Shown: positions 37,704 to 45,437 of the stretch, piece after piece
Position numbering within the stretch: position 1 is the stretch's first letter
How the letters are laid out: each line of letters starts with the position of its first letter
NCBI RefSeq assembly: GCF_000732325.1
Contig: NZ_BBIW01000025.1
Location: 1-45,437, forward strand
Direction of reading: 5' to 3'
From: Paenibacillus sp. TCA20
GTDB lineage: Bacteria > Bacillota > Bacilli > Paenibacillales > Paenibacillaceae
Length of the DNA stretch: 45,437 bases
Notes under the pieces: generated by a model
The model's input: the letters and a program-made list of their open reading frames with translations, nothing else
What the model was told of the DNA's origin: nothing
Database searches by the model: none
Position numbers and translations under genes: made by a program

Positions 37704-38094
37704 ACCTGTCATGACTGTTTTCGCTGGTACAAATGGAGCTGGTAAAAGCACGCTGACTAAACAATTAGTCGGGCGGATCGGAGAGGTAATCGACCCGGAC
37801 GCGATTGCTAAAAGTATCAACCCTGACAATCCTGAAAGTGTCTCACCAGCAGCTGGCAGGGAAACTTTAAACCGTGTTAAGGAATGCATCCGGTCAGGGA
37901 GAAGCTTTTCCATCGAGACAACTCTTTCAGGAAAAACGGCCATTCGTCAAATGGAACAAGCAAAAGCATCCGGCTTTGAGGTTGATTTGTATTATGTGGG
38001 ATTGAAGAATGTTGAATACCATATAAGCCGTGTTGAAATGCGGGTTGCTCAAGGAGGACATTTCATACCGGAGGAAGACATTAGACGCCGTTAT
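37696..38094 (+). pseudogene. Zeta-toxin-like kinase, 5' half
   Basis: This part encodes residues 1-133. The P-loop is FAGTNGAGKSTLTK, DPDAIAKSINPDN follows, and GRSFSIETTLSGKTAIRQM is the UDP-sugar kinase-type motif. HFIPEEDIRRRY stands at the break. Zeta kinases phosphorylate UDP-GlcNAc-type cell-wall precursors. The mer transposon separates it from its last 87 residues at 2658. The reading frame runs on through the inverted repeat to 38148, adding 17 foreign residues. Confidence 0.88.
38090..38094. repeat. Target-site duplication GTTAT (left copy)
   Basis: GTTAT precedes the left inverted repeat here and follows the right one at 2653-2657. Confidence 0.95.
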
Positions 38095-38132
38095 GGGGTC
38101 CTACCAACAAAACGCGGAAAACATACGCCAAG
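38095..38132 (+). repeat. Left 38-bp inverted repeat of the mer transposon
   Basis: It begins GGGGTCCTACCAACAAAACG and continues CGGAAAACATACGCCAAG, with one mismatch to the right repeat at 2615-2652. Confidence 0.95.
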
Positions 38133-38147
38133 AGAAATTCCGAGGTA

Positions 38148-38190
38148 AAAAGGCCGATGATTCCTACGCTAAGGAATCATCGGCCTTTAA
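38148..38190 (-). terminator. Terminator of tnpA
   Basis: AAAGGCCGATGATTCCT pairs with AGGAATCATCGGCCTTT around a short loop. It lies between the tnpA stop and the inverted repeat. Confidence 0.88.
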
Positions 38191-38192
38191 TA

Positions 38193-41144
38193 TTATTGAA
38201 GAAGAGGGTGTAGGGAATGTAAACTTGTTACTTTTCTTGCATCAAAGTTGTATTCACCAAGAAAATTAATGTGTTCCCATCCTAATGGAGAAATATGTTT
38301 AAGTAAGTCTTCTCTCAAATTCCCTTTTTCCTTCAATAGTTTTGTTGCTTCTGTAAGATAAACGGTATTCCATACACTAATGGCATTAATTAGAATGTTT
38401 AAAGCACTTGCACGTTGTAGCTGGTCTTGTATTCCTCGTTCCCGCAACTCACCTCGTTTTCCAAAGAATAAGGCTCTCGCTAACCCATTCATCGCTTCTC
38501 CTTTATTTAGTCCTCGTTGAATTCGACGGCGTAGTGTTTCGTTAGATATGTAATCCAAAATAAAAATGGTCTTTTCGATTCTCCCCATTTCTCGCAAAGT
38601 AGTTGCAAGTTTATTTTGTCTCGCATACGACCCTAATTTCCCCATCATAAGTGAACCGGACACTTTTCCTTCTCGAATAGAATGAGCTACACGTAATACG
38701 TCATCGAAATTCTCTTGAATAATTTTTGTATTAATACGACCACGGAGTATATTTTCTAATTTTGGGAATTCATTTGGCGTTTGGATCGTGAATAGCTTAG
38801 AGTCAGCTAAATCACGTAGCCTTGGTGCAAAACGAAATCCTAGTAAATGACTCAATCCAAATACTGAGTCGGCGTAGCCAGCTGTGTCTGTAAAATGCTC
38901 TTCAATGTTTAAATCTGTCTCATGATGAAGTAATCCATCAATAACGTGTACAGCATCACGAGCATTGGTATTAATGACTTTCGTATAAAAACTTGAAAAT
39001 TGATCACTAGTAAATCGATAAATGGTTGCTCCTTTTCCAGACCCATAGTGTGGATTGGAATCGGCATGTAACGATGAAACACCAACCTGTACGCGCATTC
39101 CATCAGAGGAAGAGGTACTTCCATCTCCCCAATAGGAAGCTAGTTTAAGCTTATGTTGAAAATTCACTAATGTCGCTTGTGCACGACTTATAGCATCATC
39201 GAATAAACGCCATTGCGCTGCATTAGCCATTTGATGATAGGTAACTCCTGGTGTCGCTTCTGCCATTTTAGTAAGTCCTATGTTAGTTCCCATCGCCATG
39301 AGAGCAGCCATGAGAACTACTTTTTCCTCTCCCTTTGGTGGGCGATTGGTTGAGGCATGTATCAACATTTCGTCAAATCCTGTCCAGTGTGCTACCTCCA
39401 TTAAAAGATCAGTGAGCTTTATTCTTGGCAACATATTATATAAAGACAGGCTAAAAGCTCTCGCTTCTTCGGGTGTATTCTTCTCCAAACGGTCCAATCG
39501 GATCTTAGCCTTTTCGATATTTACTCCTTCTAGAGAATCAAGATTATTTGAAACCCATGTAAGGCGTTGAGCTAGTGACTTTCTTCTTTCCTCAAGATAT
39601 TCATCTGCCGATGAACGAACGGCTAGTTTAGTTTCCGTAAGACGAGTTGTTTTCCAATCTTCTTTAGGAACAAGATACTCTTCAAAATCTTTATGAAGTC
39701 TACTACCGACTACGGATATGTCGCCTGAACGAATATGATTTTTCAACTCTGTTAGTGCAGCCATCTCATAATAGTGTCGGTTAATTATTCCATCATCACC
39801 ATAAACATGCTTCTTCCAACGTTTAGGAATAAAATCTACCGGGGCATCATTTGGAATTTTTCTTTTACCAGATTCATTTATTTCATTTAGCGTTTTTAGA
39901 GCTTGCAATAATGGCTCTGTACCTTGTGTAGAACGAAATTCAAGAGATTTAAGAAAAGTAGGAGTATATTTTCTTAGATAAGAATACCGATTTTCTAACA
40001 AATCTAGATAATCGTAATCCATCGGACGGGCTAATTTTTGGGCTTCTTCGACGGAAGAAACAATTTTATCCCACGGCATAATCATTTCAATAGCATTAAA
40101 TGGATCAAGCCCTTCATTTCGTGCTTGGATAAGTGCTGCACCAATATCTGCAAAATGCACGACTTTTTCATTCACTGCTTTTCCATTTTCTTTTTGCATT
40201 TCCTCTTGTGTTTTACGTCCTTTTGATTGCAAGATCATCATTTGTCGATCATGAATTTCAATTGCTTGATCAATTAGATCTTGGCTTAGTGTTACTAGAT
40301 AGGAAACAAGAATTGCATATTTCTTTTTTTCTTTAAACCTTCGAAATGAGTGTGGTTCATACCTTGCTCCAATACGAGATAATTGAAGTAACCGATTGGG
40401 ATGGATTTGCTCTGAATTTATCTCTAATTTTAAATCTCGTATATATTCTAAGCGCTTTATTACTTTTAAAAAGGCTTCAGGTGAAGATTGGCCGGGAAGT
40501 TCTCTAAGCCATGCTAAGGGGGTTTTTCTATTGTCTACAAAGGGATCTATAAGTTTATCTAACTTTTGTTTTTGCCATTTTGAAAGAGTACAAGTTAATG
40601 ATTTAAAAATTCTTTCCTCTGCTCGTTGACGAGTTTCCCAAACAAGCCTTTCTATAGTAGTCATGCCAGGGAGAATAATTTTCTGATTTCGTAGTTCTTC
40701 TTGCGCTGTACGAAGAAGATACATTGAATTTCCATTTTGAAGGGCATGATTCAACAGAAACTGAGCTACCTTACGATAGTTCCCTAGGGAAAAATTTTCA
40801 TAACCATAAACTTGACGGATTTCTTCCATATGCTCATGTTTAGTTGGCTCTCGTTGGGCATATAAAGAAAATGAATTAGGATTAACATTTATTTGTCTAG
40901 CTATGTATTCGATTATGTAATCTGGAATAGGTCCAACATCTGAAAGGGACCATCCGGGATAGCGTAGAACACATAATTGAACAGCAAAGCCTAATCGATT
41001 ATGATCTCTTCTGTGTCGTTTTATAATTTCAAGGTCATATTGTGAAAAAGTATAATAAGTTTCTAGTTCACTTTCGCTCATATCAGCTGGAATTCGTACA
41101 AATTCCGTTCTTTGATCTTCTGTTAGTAATTCTTTCCCTCTCAT
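38193..41144 (-). CDS. tnpA: Tn3-family transposase
   Basis: The 983-residue protein has the normal length for the family and the C-terminal DDE domain. The residues are Asp in SYWGDGSTSSSDGMRV, Asp in HFTDTAGYADSVF and Glu in the helix NAISVWNTVYLTEA. It binds the 38-bp repeats and forms cointegrates. Its ribosome site AAGGAG lies in the end of tnpR, and the ATG follows the tnpR stop by one base. It appears intact, so the mer transposon should be mobile and could act on related ends. Confidence 0.95.
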   Translation of the reverse strand: MRGKELLTEDQRTEFVRIPADMSESELETYYTFSQYDLEIIKRHRRDHNRLGFAVQLCVLRYPGWSLSDVGPIPDYIIEYIARQINVNPNSFSLYAQREPTKHEHMEEIRQVYGYENFSLGNYRKVAQFLLNHALQNGNSMYLLRTAQEELRNQKIILPGMTTIERLVWETRQRAEERIFKSLTCTLSKWQKQKLDKLIDPFVDNRKTPLAWLRELPGQSSPEAFLKVIKRLEYIRDLKLEINSEQIHPNRLLQLSRIGARYEPHSFRRFKEKKKYAILVSYLVTLSQDLIDQAIEIHDRQMMILQSKGRKTQEEMQKENGKAVNEKVVHFADIGAALIQARNEGLDPFNAIEMIMPWDKIVSSVEEAQKLARPMDYDYLDLLENRYSYLRKYTPTFLKSLEFRSTQGTEPLLQALKTLNEINESGKRKIPNDAPVDFIPKRWKKHVYGDDGIINRHYYEMAALTELKNHIRSGDISVVGSRLHKDFEEYLVPKEDWKTTRLTETKLAVRSSADEYLEERRKSLAQRLTWVSNNLDSLEGVNIEKAKIRLDRLEKNTPEEARAFSLSLYNMLPRIKLTDLLMEVAHWTGFDEMLIHASTNRPPKGEEKVVLMAALMAMGTNIGLTKMAEATPGVTYHQMANAAQWRLFDDAISRAQATLVNFQHKLKLASYWGDGSTSSSDGMRVQVGVSSLHADSNPHYGSGKGATIYRFTSDQFSSFYTKVINTNARDAVHVIDGLLHHETDLNIEEHFTDTAGYADSVFGLSHLLGFRFAPRLRDLADSKLFTIQTPNEFPKLENILRGRINTKIIQENFDDVLRVAHSIREGKVSGSLMMGKLGSYARQNKLATTLREMGRIEKTIFILDYISNETLRRRIQRGLNKGEAMNGLARALFFGKRGELRERGIQDQLQRASALNILINAISVWNTVYLTEATKLLKEKGNLREDLLKHISPLGWEHINFLGEYNFDARKVTSLHSLHPLLQ

Positions 41145-41145
41145 G

Positions 41146-41718
41146 CTACAACTCCTTGCTAGATATCTTTTTCTTTTCTAGATAACGATATAAGGTTGTC
41201 GCTCCAATCCCTGTTGCCGTCTTAATTTGAGATAAAGAGTAATCTTTGCTTTCGTACATTTTTATAGCAAGTTCTATTTTCTTTAAATCAACCTTCGGTC
41301 TGCCTCCGTTTCTTCCTCTAGCTCTAGCAGCCGTCAATCCATCTTTCGTTCGTTCACTAATAATATCTCGTTCTAATTCTGCTATGCTGGCCAACATTCT
41401 AAAAAAGAATCGTCCCATAGCAGTTGTTGTGTCAATCTTGTCTTGTATGGAGACAAAATGAATACCCTTTGCTTCAAAATGTTCCATAAGCTCAATTAAA
41501 TGTTTGGTACTACGACTGATACGGTCTAATTTATAGACAACTACCGTGTCACCTTTACGCAAAACTTTAAGAAGCTCGTCAAGCTGCGGACGGTTTTTTC
41601 TCTTGCCTGATTCCTTTTCTTCAAAAGTCTGGTCCACTCCGTAGTGAGTCAATGCATCGAGTTGTAACGATAATGACTGATCTTGTGTACTGACACGTGC
41701 ATATCCAAATTTCAACAA
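41146..41718 (-). CDS. tnpR: Serine resolvase
   Basis: The 190-residue protein has the catalytic Ser in GYARVSTQDQSL (about Ser10), Arg residues in YKLDRISRSTKHL, and the long helix E (GRFFFRMLASIAELERDII). The C-terminal helix-turn-helix reads LSQIKTATGIGATTLYRYLE. It resolves cointegrates at the res site, which should lie in the 240-bp region upstream. It is transcribed towards tnpA. Confidence 0.93.
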   Translation of the reverse strand: MLKFGYARVSTQDQSLSLQLDALTHYGVDQTFEEKESGKRKNRPQLDELLKVLRKGDTVVVYKLDRISRSTKHLIELMEHFEAKGIHFVSIQDKIDTTTAMGRFFFRMLASIAELERDIISERTKDGLTAARARGRNGGRPKVDLKKIELAIKMYESKDYSLSQIKTATGIGATTLYRYLEKKKISSKEL

Positions 41719-41911
41719 GAATCCCCCCTTTTTTAATATCCTAACTATACCAAAAAGGGATTTGTAATAGATATATTGGTATTTAGATTTTGGTTATATT
41801 TTTGGTTATGTATTTTAAGTAGTTTTTGAGGTTTTAGAGAAGTTCTCTGTTTTTAACCAAAAACGGTCGTTTTCGGTATTGGAATCATTTAATTGAAGGG
41901 AGTAAAATATA
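41719..41911. other. Probable res site and tnpR promoter region
   Basis: This AT-rich region lies between tnpR and the mer promoter. It includes TATACCAAAAAGGGAT, TTGGTATTTAGATTTTGG and GGTTATATTTTTGGTTATG, with several TTGGTAT/ATACCAA half-sites of the kind that make up resolvase subsites. Exact subsites I, II and III were not delimited. Confidence 0.5.
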
Positions 41912-41943
41912 TTGACCATGTACTATGGTACATGGTTTATATT
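41912..41943 (+). promoter_or_regulatory. mer operon promoter and MerR operator
   Basis: TTGACC (41912-41917) and TATATT (41938-41943) are separated by 20 bases, the overlong spacing typical of MerR-activated promoters. The dyad CCATGTAC-TATG-GTACATGG (41916-41935) lies between them. MerR with Hg(II) would twist the DNA to align the two boxes. Confidence 0.92.
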
Positions 41944-41962
41944 ATATGTGAGGTGAAGTAAA

Positions 41963-42361
41963 TTGCATTTTCGAGTCGGAGAAATCGCAGAGAAGTGTAA
42001 CGTTAACAAAGAGACCATTAGATATTATGAGCGTTTAGGCTTAATTCCAGAGCCTGATCGTACCGAAAAAGGATACCGAATGTATTCACAACAAACGGTC
42101 GATCGGTTGAATTTCATAAAACGGATGCAGGAATTAGGATTTAGCTTAAATGAAATTGACAAATTGCTAGGGGTCGTCGATCGCGATGAAGCAAAGTGCC
42201 GTGATATGTATGATTTCACCGTTCTTAAGATAGAAGACATCCAGCATAAAATTCAAGATCTCAAAAGAATTGAACAAATGCTGATGGATCTTAAAGAAAG
42301 ATGTCCTGAAAACAAAGATATTTACGAATGCCCCATTATTGAAACATTGATGAAGAAATAA
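41963..42361 (+). CDS. merR: Mercury-responsive regulator MerR
   Basis: The 132-residue protein has the MerR helix-turn-helix (VGEIAEKCNVNKETIRYYER). The metal-binding cysteines are Cys79 (EAKCRDM), Cys114 (KERCPEN) and Cys123 (IYECPII), the same numbering as the Bacillus RC607 protein. The start is a TTG with GAGGTGA seven bases upstream. It is the first gene of the operon it controls, as is usual in Gram-positive mer operons, so it is autoregulated. Confidence 0.95.
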   Translation: MHFRVGEIAEKCNVNKETIRYYERLGLIPEPDRTEKGYRMYSQQTVDRLNFIKRMQELGFSLNEIDKLLGVVDRDEAKCRDMYDFTVLKIEDIQHKIQDLKRIEQMLMDLKERCPENKDIYECPIIETLMKK

Positions 42362-42374
42362 GAGGTGAAACAGG

Positions 42375-42644
42375 ATGAAAAACACAATAAAAAGTTCAGG
42401 CTGGTTTCTTGTCGCACTAATCACATGCCCGTGTCATCTGTTTTTACTGCTTCCGTTGGTTGCAGGAACGGCACTGGGTTCATACTTCACGGACTTTAAA
42501 GATGTTATTTTCATCGTGATGGGTCTGTTATTTGTCTTTGCTCTTTTCAAGGGCTGGAGAAAACTTGACCCAGAAACAAAGAATGAAACAAAAAAGGAAA
42601 CAAAAACGCATGATTGTTGCAGTATGGAGAGGTTTAAATCATGA
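42375..42644 (+). CDS. merE: MerE-like mercury transporter
   Basis: The 89-residue membrane protein has two helices. Its Cys pair CPCHLFLLLPLVAGTALGSY matches MerE, which takes up Hg(II) and organomercurials. A hydrophilic C-terminal tail ends in another Cys pair (THDCCSMERF), which could pass the metal on. AGAGGTGAAA precedes the ATG. The stop overlaps the next start (ATGA). Confidence 0.82.
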   Translation: MKNTIKSSGWFLVALITCPCHLFLLLPLVAGTALGSYFTDFKDVIFIVMGLLFVFALFKGWRKLDPETKNETKKETKTHDCCSMERFKS

Positions 42645-42943
42645 AGGAAAAAGTGTCGCAAGTAGCTACTGTATTTTCAGCTTTTGTTATGGCTGCATGC
42701 TGCCTAGGTCCACTGATTTTCATTCCTCTTGGACTAACTGGATTTGCAGGAGCATTAGCCTTCTATTCACTAAAGTATCGGTTATTGTTCAGCATCGTTA
42801 CCATCATCCTTCTTGCATACTCCTTTTACATGGTTTACGGGAGAAAAGGCAAAAGGAAGAGTTCTATCATCGGCTTATGGATCACGACGTTTTTCGTTTT
42901 CTGCATGTTTCTTTTTTTATTTCTAGTTGAAGGTGGACTATAA
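42641..42943 (+). CDS. merT: MerT-like mercuric ion transporter
   Basis: The 100-residue protein has three hydrophobic helices. The first carries the metal-binding pair in MAACCLGPLIFIPLGLTGF, the MerT/MerF pattern. It moves Hg(II) from the MerP-like lipoprotein into the cytoplasm. It lacks the second cytoplasmic Cys pair of Gram-negative MerT. It lies between merE and merP. Confidence 0.85.
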   Translation: MKEKVSQVATVFSAFVMAACCLGPLIFIPLGLTGFAGALAFYSLKYRLLFSIVTIILLAYSFYMVYGRKGKRKSSIIGLWITTFFVFCMFLFLFLVEGGL

Positions 42944-42960
42944 AAGATGAGGTGCTTTAT

Positions 42961-43299
42961 ATGAGCGTACAAATAATTAGGATTATGATGCTATTATCCC
43001 TTCTGTTAGTGGTTAGTGCGTGTAGCAACGAAAAAGAAGCACAAAATACTATAGATGCTAAGCAGGAAGTAAAAACTACCATTGAAACAACTAAAACAGG
43101 GACATTCACGGTTTTGGGGATGGATTGTTGTCCACCGTCTGTTGTAGAAAGCGTCCTGGAACAGGTAGATGGCGTTAGCAAAACAGCCATTAAAGTCAGT
43201 GGAAGCAAGGGCGAAGTAACGGTTTCCTTTGATGATAAGAAAACGGATTTACAGGCAATTAAGACGGCAGTTTCGAATTCCGGGCTTGGAGTCGAGTAA
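42961..43299 (+). CDS. merP: MerP-like mercury-binding lipoprotein
   Basis: The 112-residue protein has a lipobox (LLVVSAC, about residues 15-21), so it should be tethered outside the membrane in place of a periplasmic MerP. The HMA domain follows, with the metal site GMDCCPPSVVES in place of the usual GMTCxxC. The adjacent cysteines are a notable variation. The ATG at 42961 has GAGGTG upstream; the GTG at 42952 is less likely. Confidence 0.85.
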   Translation: MSVQIIRIMMLLSLLLVVSACSNEKEAQNTIDAKQEVKTTIETTKTGTFTVLGMDCCPPSVVESVLEQVDGVSKTAIKVSGSKGEVTVSFDDKKTDLQAIKTAVSNSGLGVE

Positions 43300-43314
43300 A
43301 AGGAGAGATTTAAC

Positions 43315-44955
43315 ATGAAAAAATATCGAGTAAACGTTCAAGGAATGACTTGTACGGGTTGTGAAGAGCATGTAGCTGTTGCTCTTGAAAACATGGGTGC
43401 AAAAGGGATTGAAGTGGATTTTCGTCGCGGAGAAGCTGTATTTGAGCTAACGAATGACGTGGAGGTGGAAACAGCGAAAAAGGCGATTGCTGAAGCCAAA
43501 TACCAGCCAGGAGAGGTAGAAGAATTACAACCGCAAGAAATGGTGCAGTTAGGCGATGAAGGCGATTATGATTACATTATCATCGGTTCTGGCGGTGCTG
43601 CTTTTTCGTCTGCCATTGAAGCTGTGAAATACGGAGCGAAAGTGGCGATCATCGAACGTGGAACGGTTGGTGGAACATGTGTGAATATTGGCTGCGTTCC
43701 TTCGAAGACATTGCTGCGGGCTGGCGAAATCAATCATCTGGCAAAAAATAATCCATTCATCGGATTGCACACGTCAGCTGGCGACGTTGATTTGGCACCA
43801 TTGATCAAGCAGAAAAATGAACTGGTGACGGATCTTCGAAACTCAAAATATGTGGATTTGATTGATGACTACGGCTTTGAATTAATCAAAGGCGAAGCGA
43901 AATTCGTAGATGAAAAAACCGTTGAAGTCAATGGCATGCAGTTGTCAGCCAAACGATTCTTAATCGCGACAGGTGCTTCACCAGCAGTGCCAAACATTCC
44001 TGGACTGGATGAAGTCGATTATTTAACAAGCACAACTCTGCTTGAATTAAAGAAGGTGCCTAAGCGTCTTACGGTCATCGGTTCTGGCTATATCGGGATG
44101 GAATTGGGACAACTCTTCCATAATCTAGGCTCAGAAGTCACATTGATGCAAAGAAGCCCGCGTTTGTTAAAGGAATACGATCCTGAGGTTTCAGAAGCAA
44201 TCACGCAAGCCTTGACAGAACAAGGGGTCAACTTAGTGACGGGAGCATCTTTTGAACGAATCGAACAAGATGGAGACATTAAAAAGGTCCATGTAGAGGT
44301 AAATGGCAAGAAGCGAATCATTGAGGCAGATCAATTACTGGTTGCCACAGGAAGAACACCAAACACGGCAACCTTGAATTTACAGGATGCAGGCGTTGAA
44401 GTAGGCCCCCGTGGTGAAATCGTAATCGATGAGTATTCAAAAACAACGAATTCACGCATCTATGCAGCAGGAGATGTCACGCTTGGTCCTCAATTTGTAT
44501 ATGTAGCAGCTTATCAAGGTGGAGTTGCGGCAGGAAATGCTATCGGTGGACTGAACAAAAAGCTGAATTTAGAAGTGGTTCCGGGGGTTACATTTACAGC
44601 TCCAGCAATTGCAACGGTTGGTTTAACGGAGCAACAGGCAAAAGAGAAAGGATATGAAGTGAAAACATCCGTCTTGCCGTTAGATGCCGTTCCAAGAGCA
44701 CTGGTTAATCGGGAAACAACAGGCGTGTTTAAACTGGTGGCGGACGAGAAGACACTGAAAGTGTTAGGGGCTCATGTGGTAGCAGAAAATGCAGGAGACG
44801 TAATTTATGCAGCGACACTGGCTGTCAAATTCGGTTTAACCGTGGAGGATCTCCGAGAAACCATGGCTCCATATTTAACAATGGCAGAAGGATTGAAGCT
44901 AGCTGCTCTTACGTTTGATAAAGATGTATCAAAATTATCTTGTTGTGCAGGTTAA
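43315..44955 (+). CDS. merA: Mercuric reductase MerA
   Basis: The flavoenzyme reduces Hg(II) to volatile Hg(0) with NADPH. The 546-residue protein has one N-terminal HMA domain (GMTCTGC, Cys13 and Cys16). The FAD motif is IIIGSGGAAFSSAIEA. The redox pair GGTCVNIGCVPSK holds Cys122 and Cys127, and the NADPH motif is VIGSGYIGMELGQL. The vicinal C-terminal pair is Cys543-Cys544 (KLSCCAG). Some Bacillus MerA proteins have two HMA domains, so this is the shorter form. AAAGGAGAG precedes the ATG. Confidence 0.97.
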   Translation: MKKYRVNVQGMTCTGCEEHVAVALENMGAKGIEVDFRRGEAVFELTNDVEVETAKKAIAEAKYQPGEVEELQPQEMVQLGDEGDYDYIIIGSGGAAFSSAIEAVKYGAKVAIIERGTVGGTCVNIGCVPSKTLLRAGEINHLAKNNPFIGLHTSAGDVDLAPLIKQKNELVTDLRNSKYVDLIDDYGFELIKGEAKFVDEKTVEVNGMQLSAKRFLIATGASPAVPNIPGLDEVDYLTSTTLLELKKVPKRLTVIGSGYIGMELGQLFHNLGSEVTLMQRSPRLLKEYDPEVSEAITQALTEQGVNLVTGASFERIEQDGDIKKVHVEVNGKKRIIEADQLLVATGRTPNTATLNLQDAGVEVGPRGEIVIDEYSKTTNSRIYAAGDVTLGPQFVYVAAYQGGVAAGNAIGGLNKKLNLEVVPGVTFTAPAIATVGLTEQQAKEKGYEVKTSVLPLDAVPRALVNRETTGVFKLVADEKTLKVLGAHVVAENAGDVIYAATLAVKFGLTVEDLRETMAPYLTMAEGLKLAALTFDKDVSKLSCCAG

Positions 44956-45007
44956 TCACCTTTTTAGGAAGCCTTAATGTACGTCTTCAGTTAAAGAAAG
45001 CTTTTAT

Positions 45008-45050
45008 AAAAGACGATTCTTCTCTTAACATAGAGATAATTGTCTTTTTT
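45008..45050 (+). terminator. Weak terminator after merA
   Basis: AAAAGAC pairs with GTCTTTT across a long AT-rich loop and ends in T residues. Some read-through into merR2 and merB is likely. Confidence 0.5.
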
Positions 45051-45142
45051 ATTCCAAAAAATGTCTTAGCGTGGGTTTTATGTCAAAATGTTGGTGGTAC
45101 CCCTGTACTTATCAATTTCATTGGGAAAAGATCTTTTTCTTC

Positions 45143-45174
45143 TTGACCTTCCCCTTAGGTGAAGGTTGTATACT
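45143..45174 (+). promoter_or_regulatory. MerR-type promoter of merR2-merB
   Basis: TTGACC (45143-45148) and TATACT (45169-45174) are 20 bases apart, again the overlong MerR-type spacing. The spacer holds the dyad ACCTTC..CCTTAGG..GAAGGT (45147-45167). Its half-site differs from that of the merR operator at 41916, so merR2 probably recognises its own site. Confidence 0.85.
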
Positions 45175-45228
45175 CTAGTTATAGTTAGTTCAGCTGATGG
45201 TACCACCAGTTAACGAGGAGGGAGGAAA

Positions 45229-45437
45229 GTGGAGCAATTTACGATTGGTCAACTAGCCCAACAAACAGGAGTCAGTCGAAAAGCCATTCGATTGTATGAA
45301 GAAAAGGGACTTATCCTACCTTCCATTAAGCGGAGTGAAGGCAATTACCGCGTTTATAACCAAGAGCATGTATTTTGTATCAATGGTATCAAACAACTCC
45401 GATCTTTAGGCGTATCGCTGGAGGAAATGACGGATCT
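45229..45437 (+). CDS. merR2: MerR-family regulator merR2, N-terminal part (continues at base 1)
   Basis: The frame opens with a GTG behind GGAGGGAGGAAA and gives the MerR DNA-binding domain (FTIGQLAQQTGVSRKAIRLY, EEKGLILPSIKRSEGNYRVY). The last two bases join base 1 into a Leu codon, and the rest of the protein is at 2-229. The full length is 145 residues. It lies between merA and merB inside the transposon. Confidence 0.9.
   Translation, partial: MEQFTIGQLAQQTGVSRKAIRLYEEKGLILPSIKRSEGNYRVYNQEHVFCINGIKQLRSLGVSLEEMTD

Larger units (their letters stand above)
38095..45437. mobile_element. Tn3-family mercury transposon, left portion (continues at 1-2652)
   Basis: This portion holds tnpA and tnpR on the minus strand, the res region, the mer operon and the start of merR2. 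With the part at 1-2652 the element is 9,995 bp. Removing the nested 1,416-bp element and its duplication leaves about 8.57 kb. All functions for replicative transposition and resolution are present. Confidence 0.93.

Noticed and set aside
1..45437. Search by eye for tRNA, rRNA, phage structural genes and restriction or CRISPR-Cas genes
   Set aside because: None was found. The plasmid carries an antirestriction gene but no recognisable classical defence system.

Overview
The window reads as one complete circular conjugative plasmid of 45,437 bp from a Gram-positive, endospore-forming Firmicute. It is most likely a member of the Bacillales (Bacillaceae, Paenibacillaceae or Brevibacillus). The evidence is AT-rich DNA with strong AAGGAGG ribosome sites, a Spo0E-like phosphatase, DUF421/DUF1657 genes of the spore-associated type, a Bacillus-type mer operon and a Gram-positive type IV secretion system. 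Circularity is seen directly. The merR2 gene that runs off the right edge continues in frame at base 1. The two halves of a zeta-toxin gene, and the two ends of the Tn3-family transposon that split it, lie on opposite sides of the junction.

Layout. (1) 38095 through the junction to 2652: a 9,995-bp Tn3-family mercury transposon with 38-bp inverted repeats and a GTTAT target duplication. It carries tnpA, tnpR, merR-merE-merT-merP-merA, merR2-merB and a diverged merA 3' relic. The relic is itself split by a 1,416-bp element (1019-2434) with Tn1546-like repeats and an AAGAT duplication, carrying tetR and an SMR efflux gene. (2) 2653-6408: small plasmid genes, including two ribbon-helix-helix-like proteins, two DUF6075 paralogues and a tyrosine recombinase. 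(3) 6409-24545: the transfer region. It holds a probable oriT, MobC, a MOBP relaxase, a HAD phosphatase plus two-component system, divergent XRE regulators, a PcfB/FtsK-gamma fusion, the VirD4 coupling protein, a pilin-like protein, VirB6, PrgI, VirB4, an NlpC/P60 hydrolase and a TcaA-like protein. (4) 24697-30114: an XRE gene and a TPR-type receptor gene with an intact Phr-like peptide gene behind it. The receptor is broken by a decayed 3,828-bp Tn7-like transposon (25911-29738, target duplication GACAC). (5) 30115-32508: a large foldable non-coding region, a Spo0E-like gene and an ArdC-like antirestriction gene. (6) 32572-37353: the replicon, with an initiator gene, five 23-bp iterons, a GC-rich foldable island, parA/parB and clusters of TTTACGT-type repeats. 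(7) 37398-38094: an antitoxin and the 5' half of the zeta gene.

The genes suggest a self-transmissible, stably partitioned low-copy plasmid that confers inorganic and organic mercury resistance and probably resistance to a cationic compound. Both the toxin of the addiction module and a quorum-sensing-type receptor were knocked out by transposition. In each case, removing the element and one copy of the target duplication restores an open frame.

The most unusual unexplained feature is a family of roughly 95-bp intergenic repeats. There are six copies plus a fragment, with TGTAC motifs at offsets 0, about 44 and about 90, spread over the plasmid in both orientations. Several long foldable non-coding regions are also unassigned. 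All family names are judgements from reading the translations; no database search was run.
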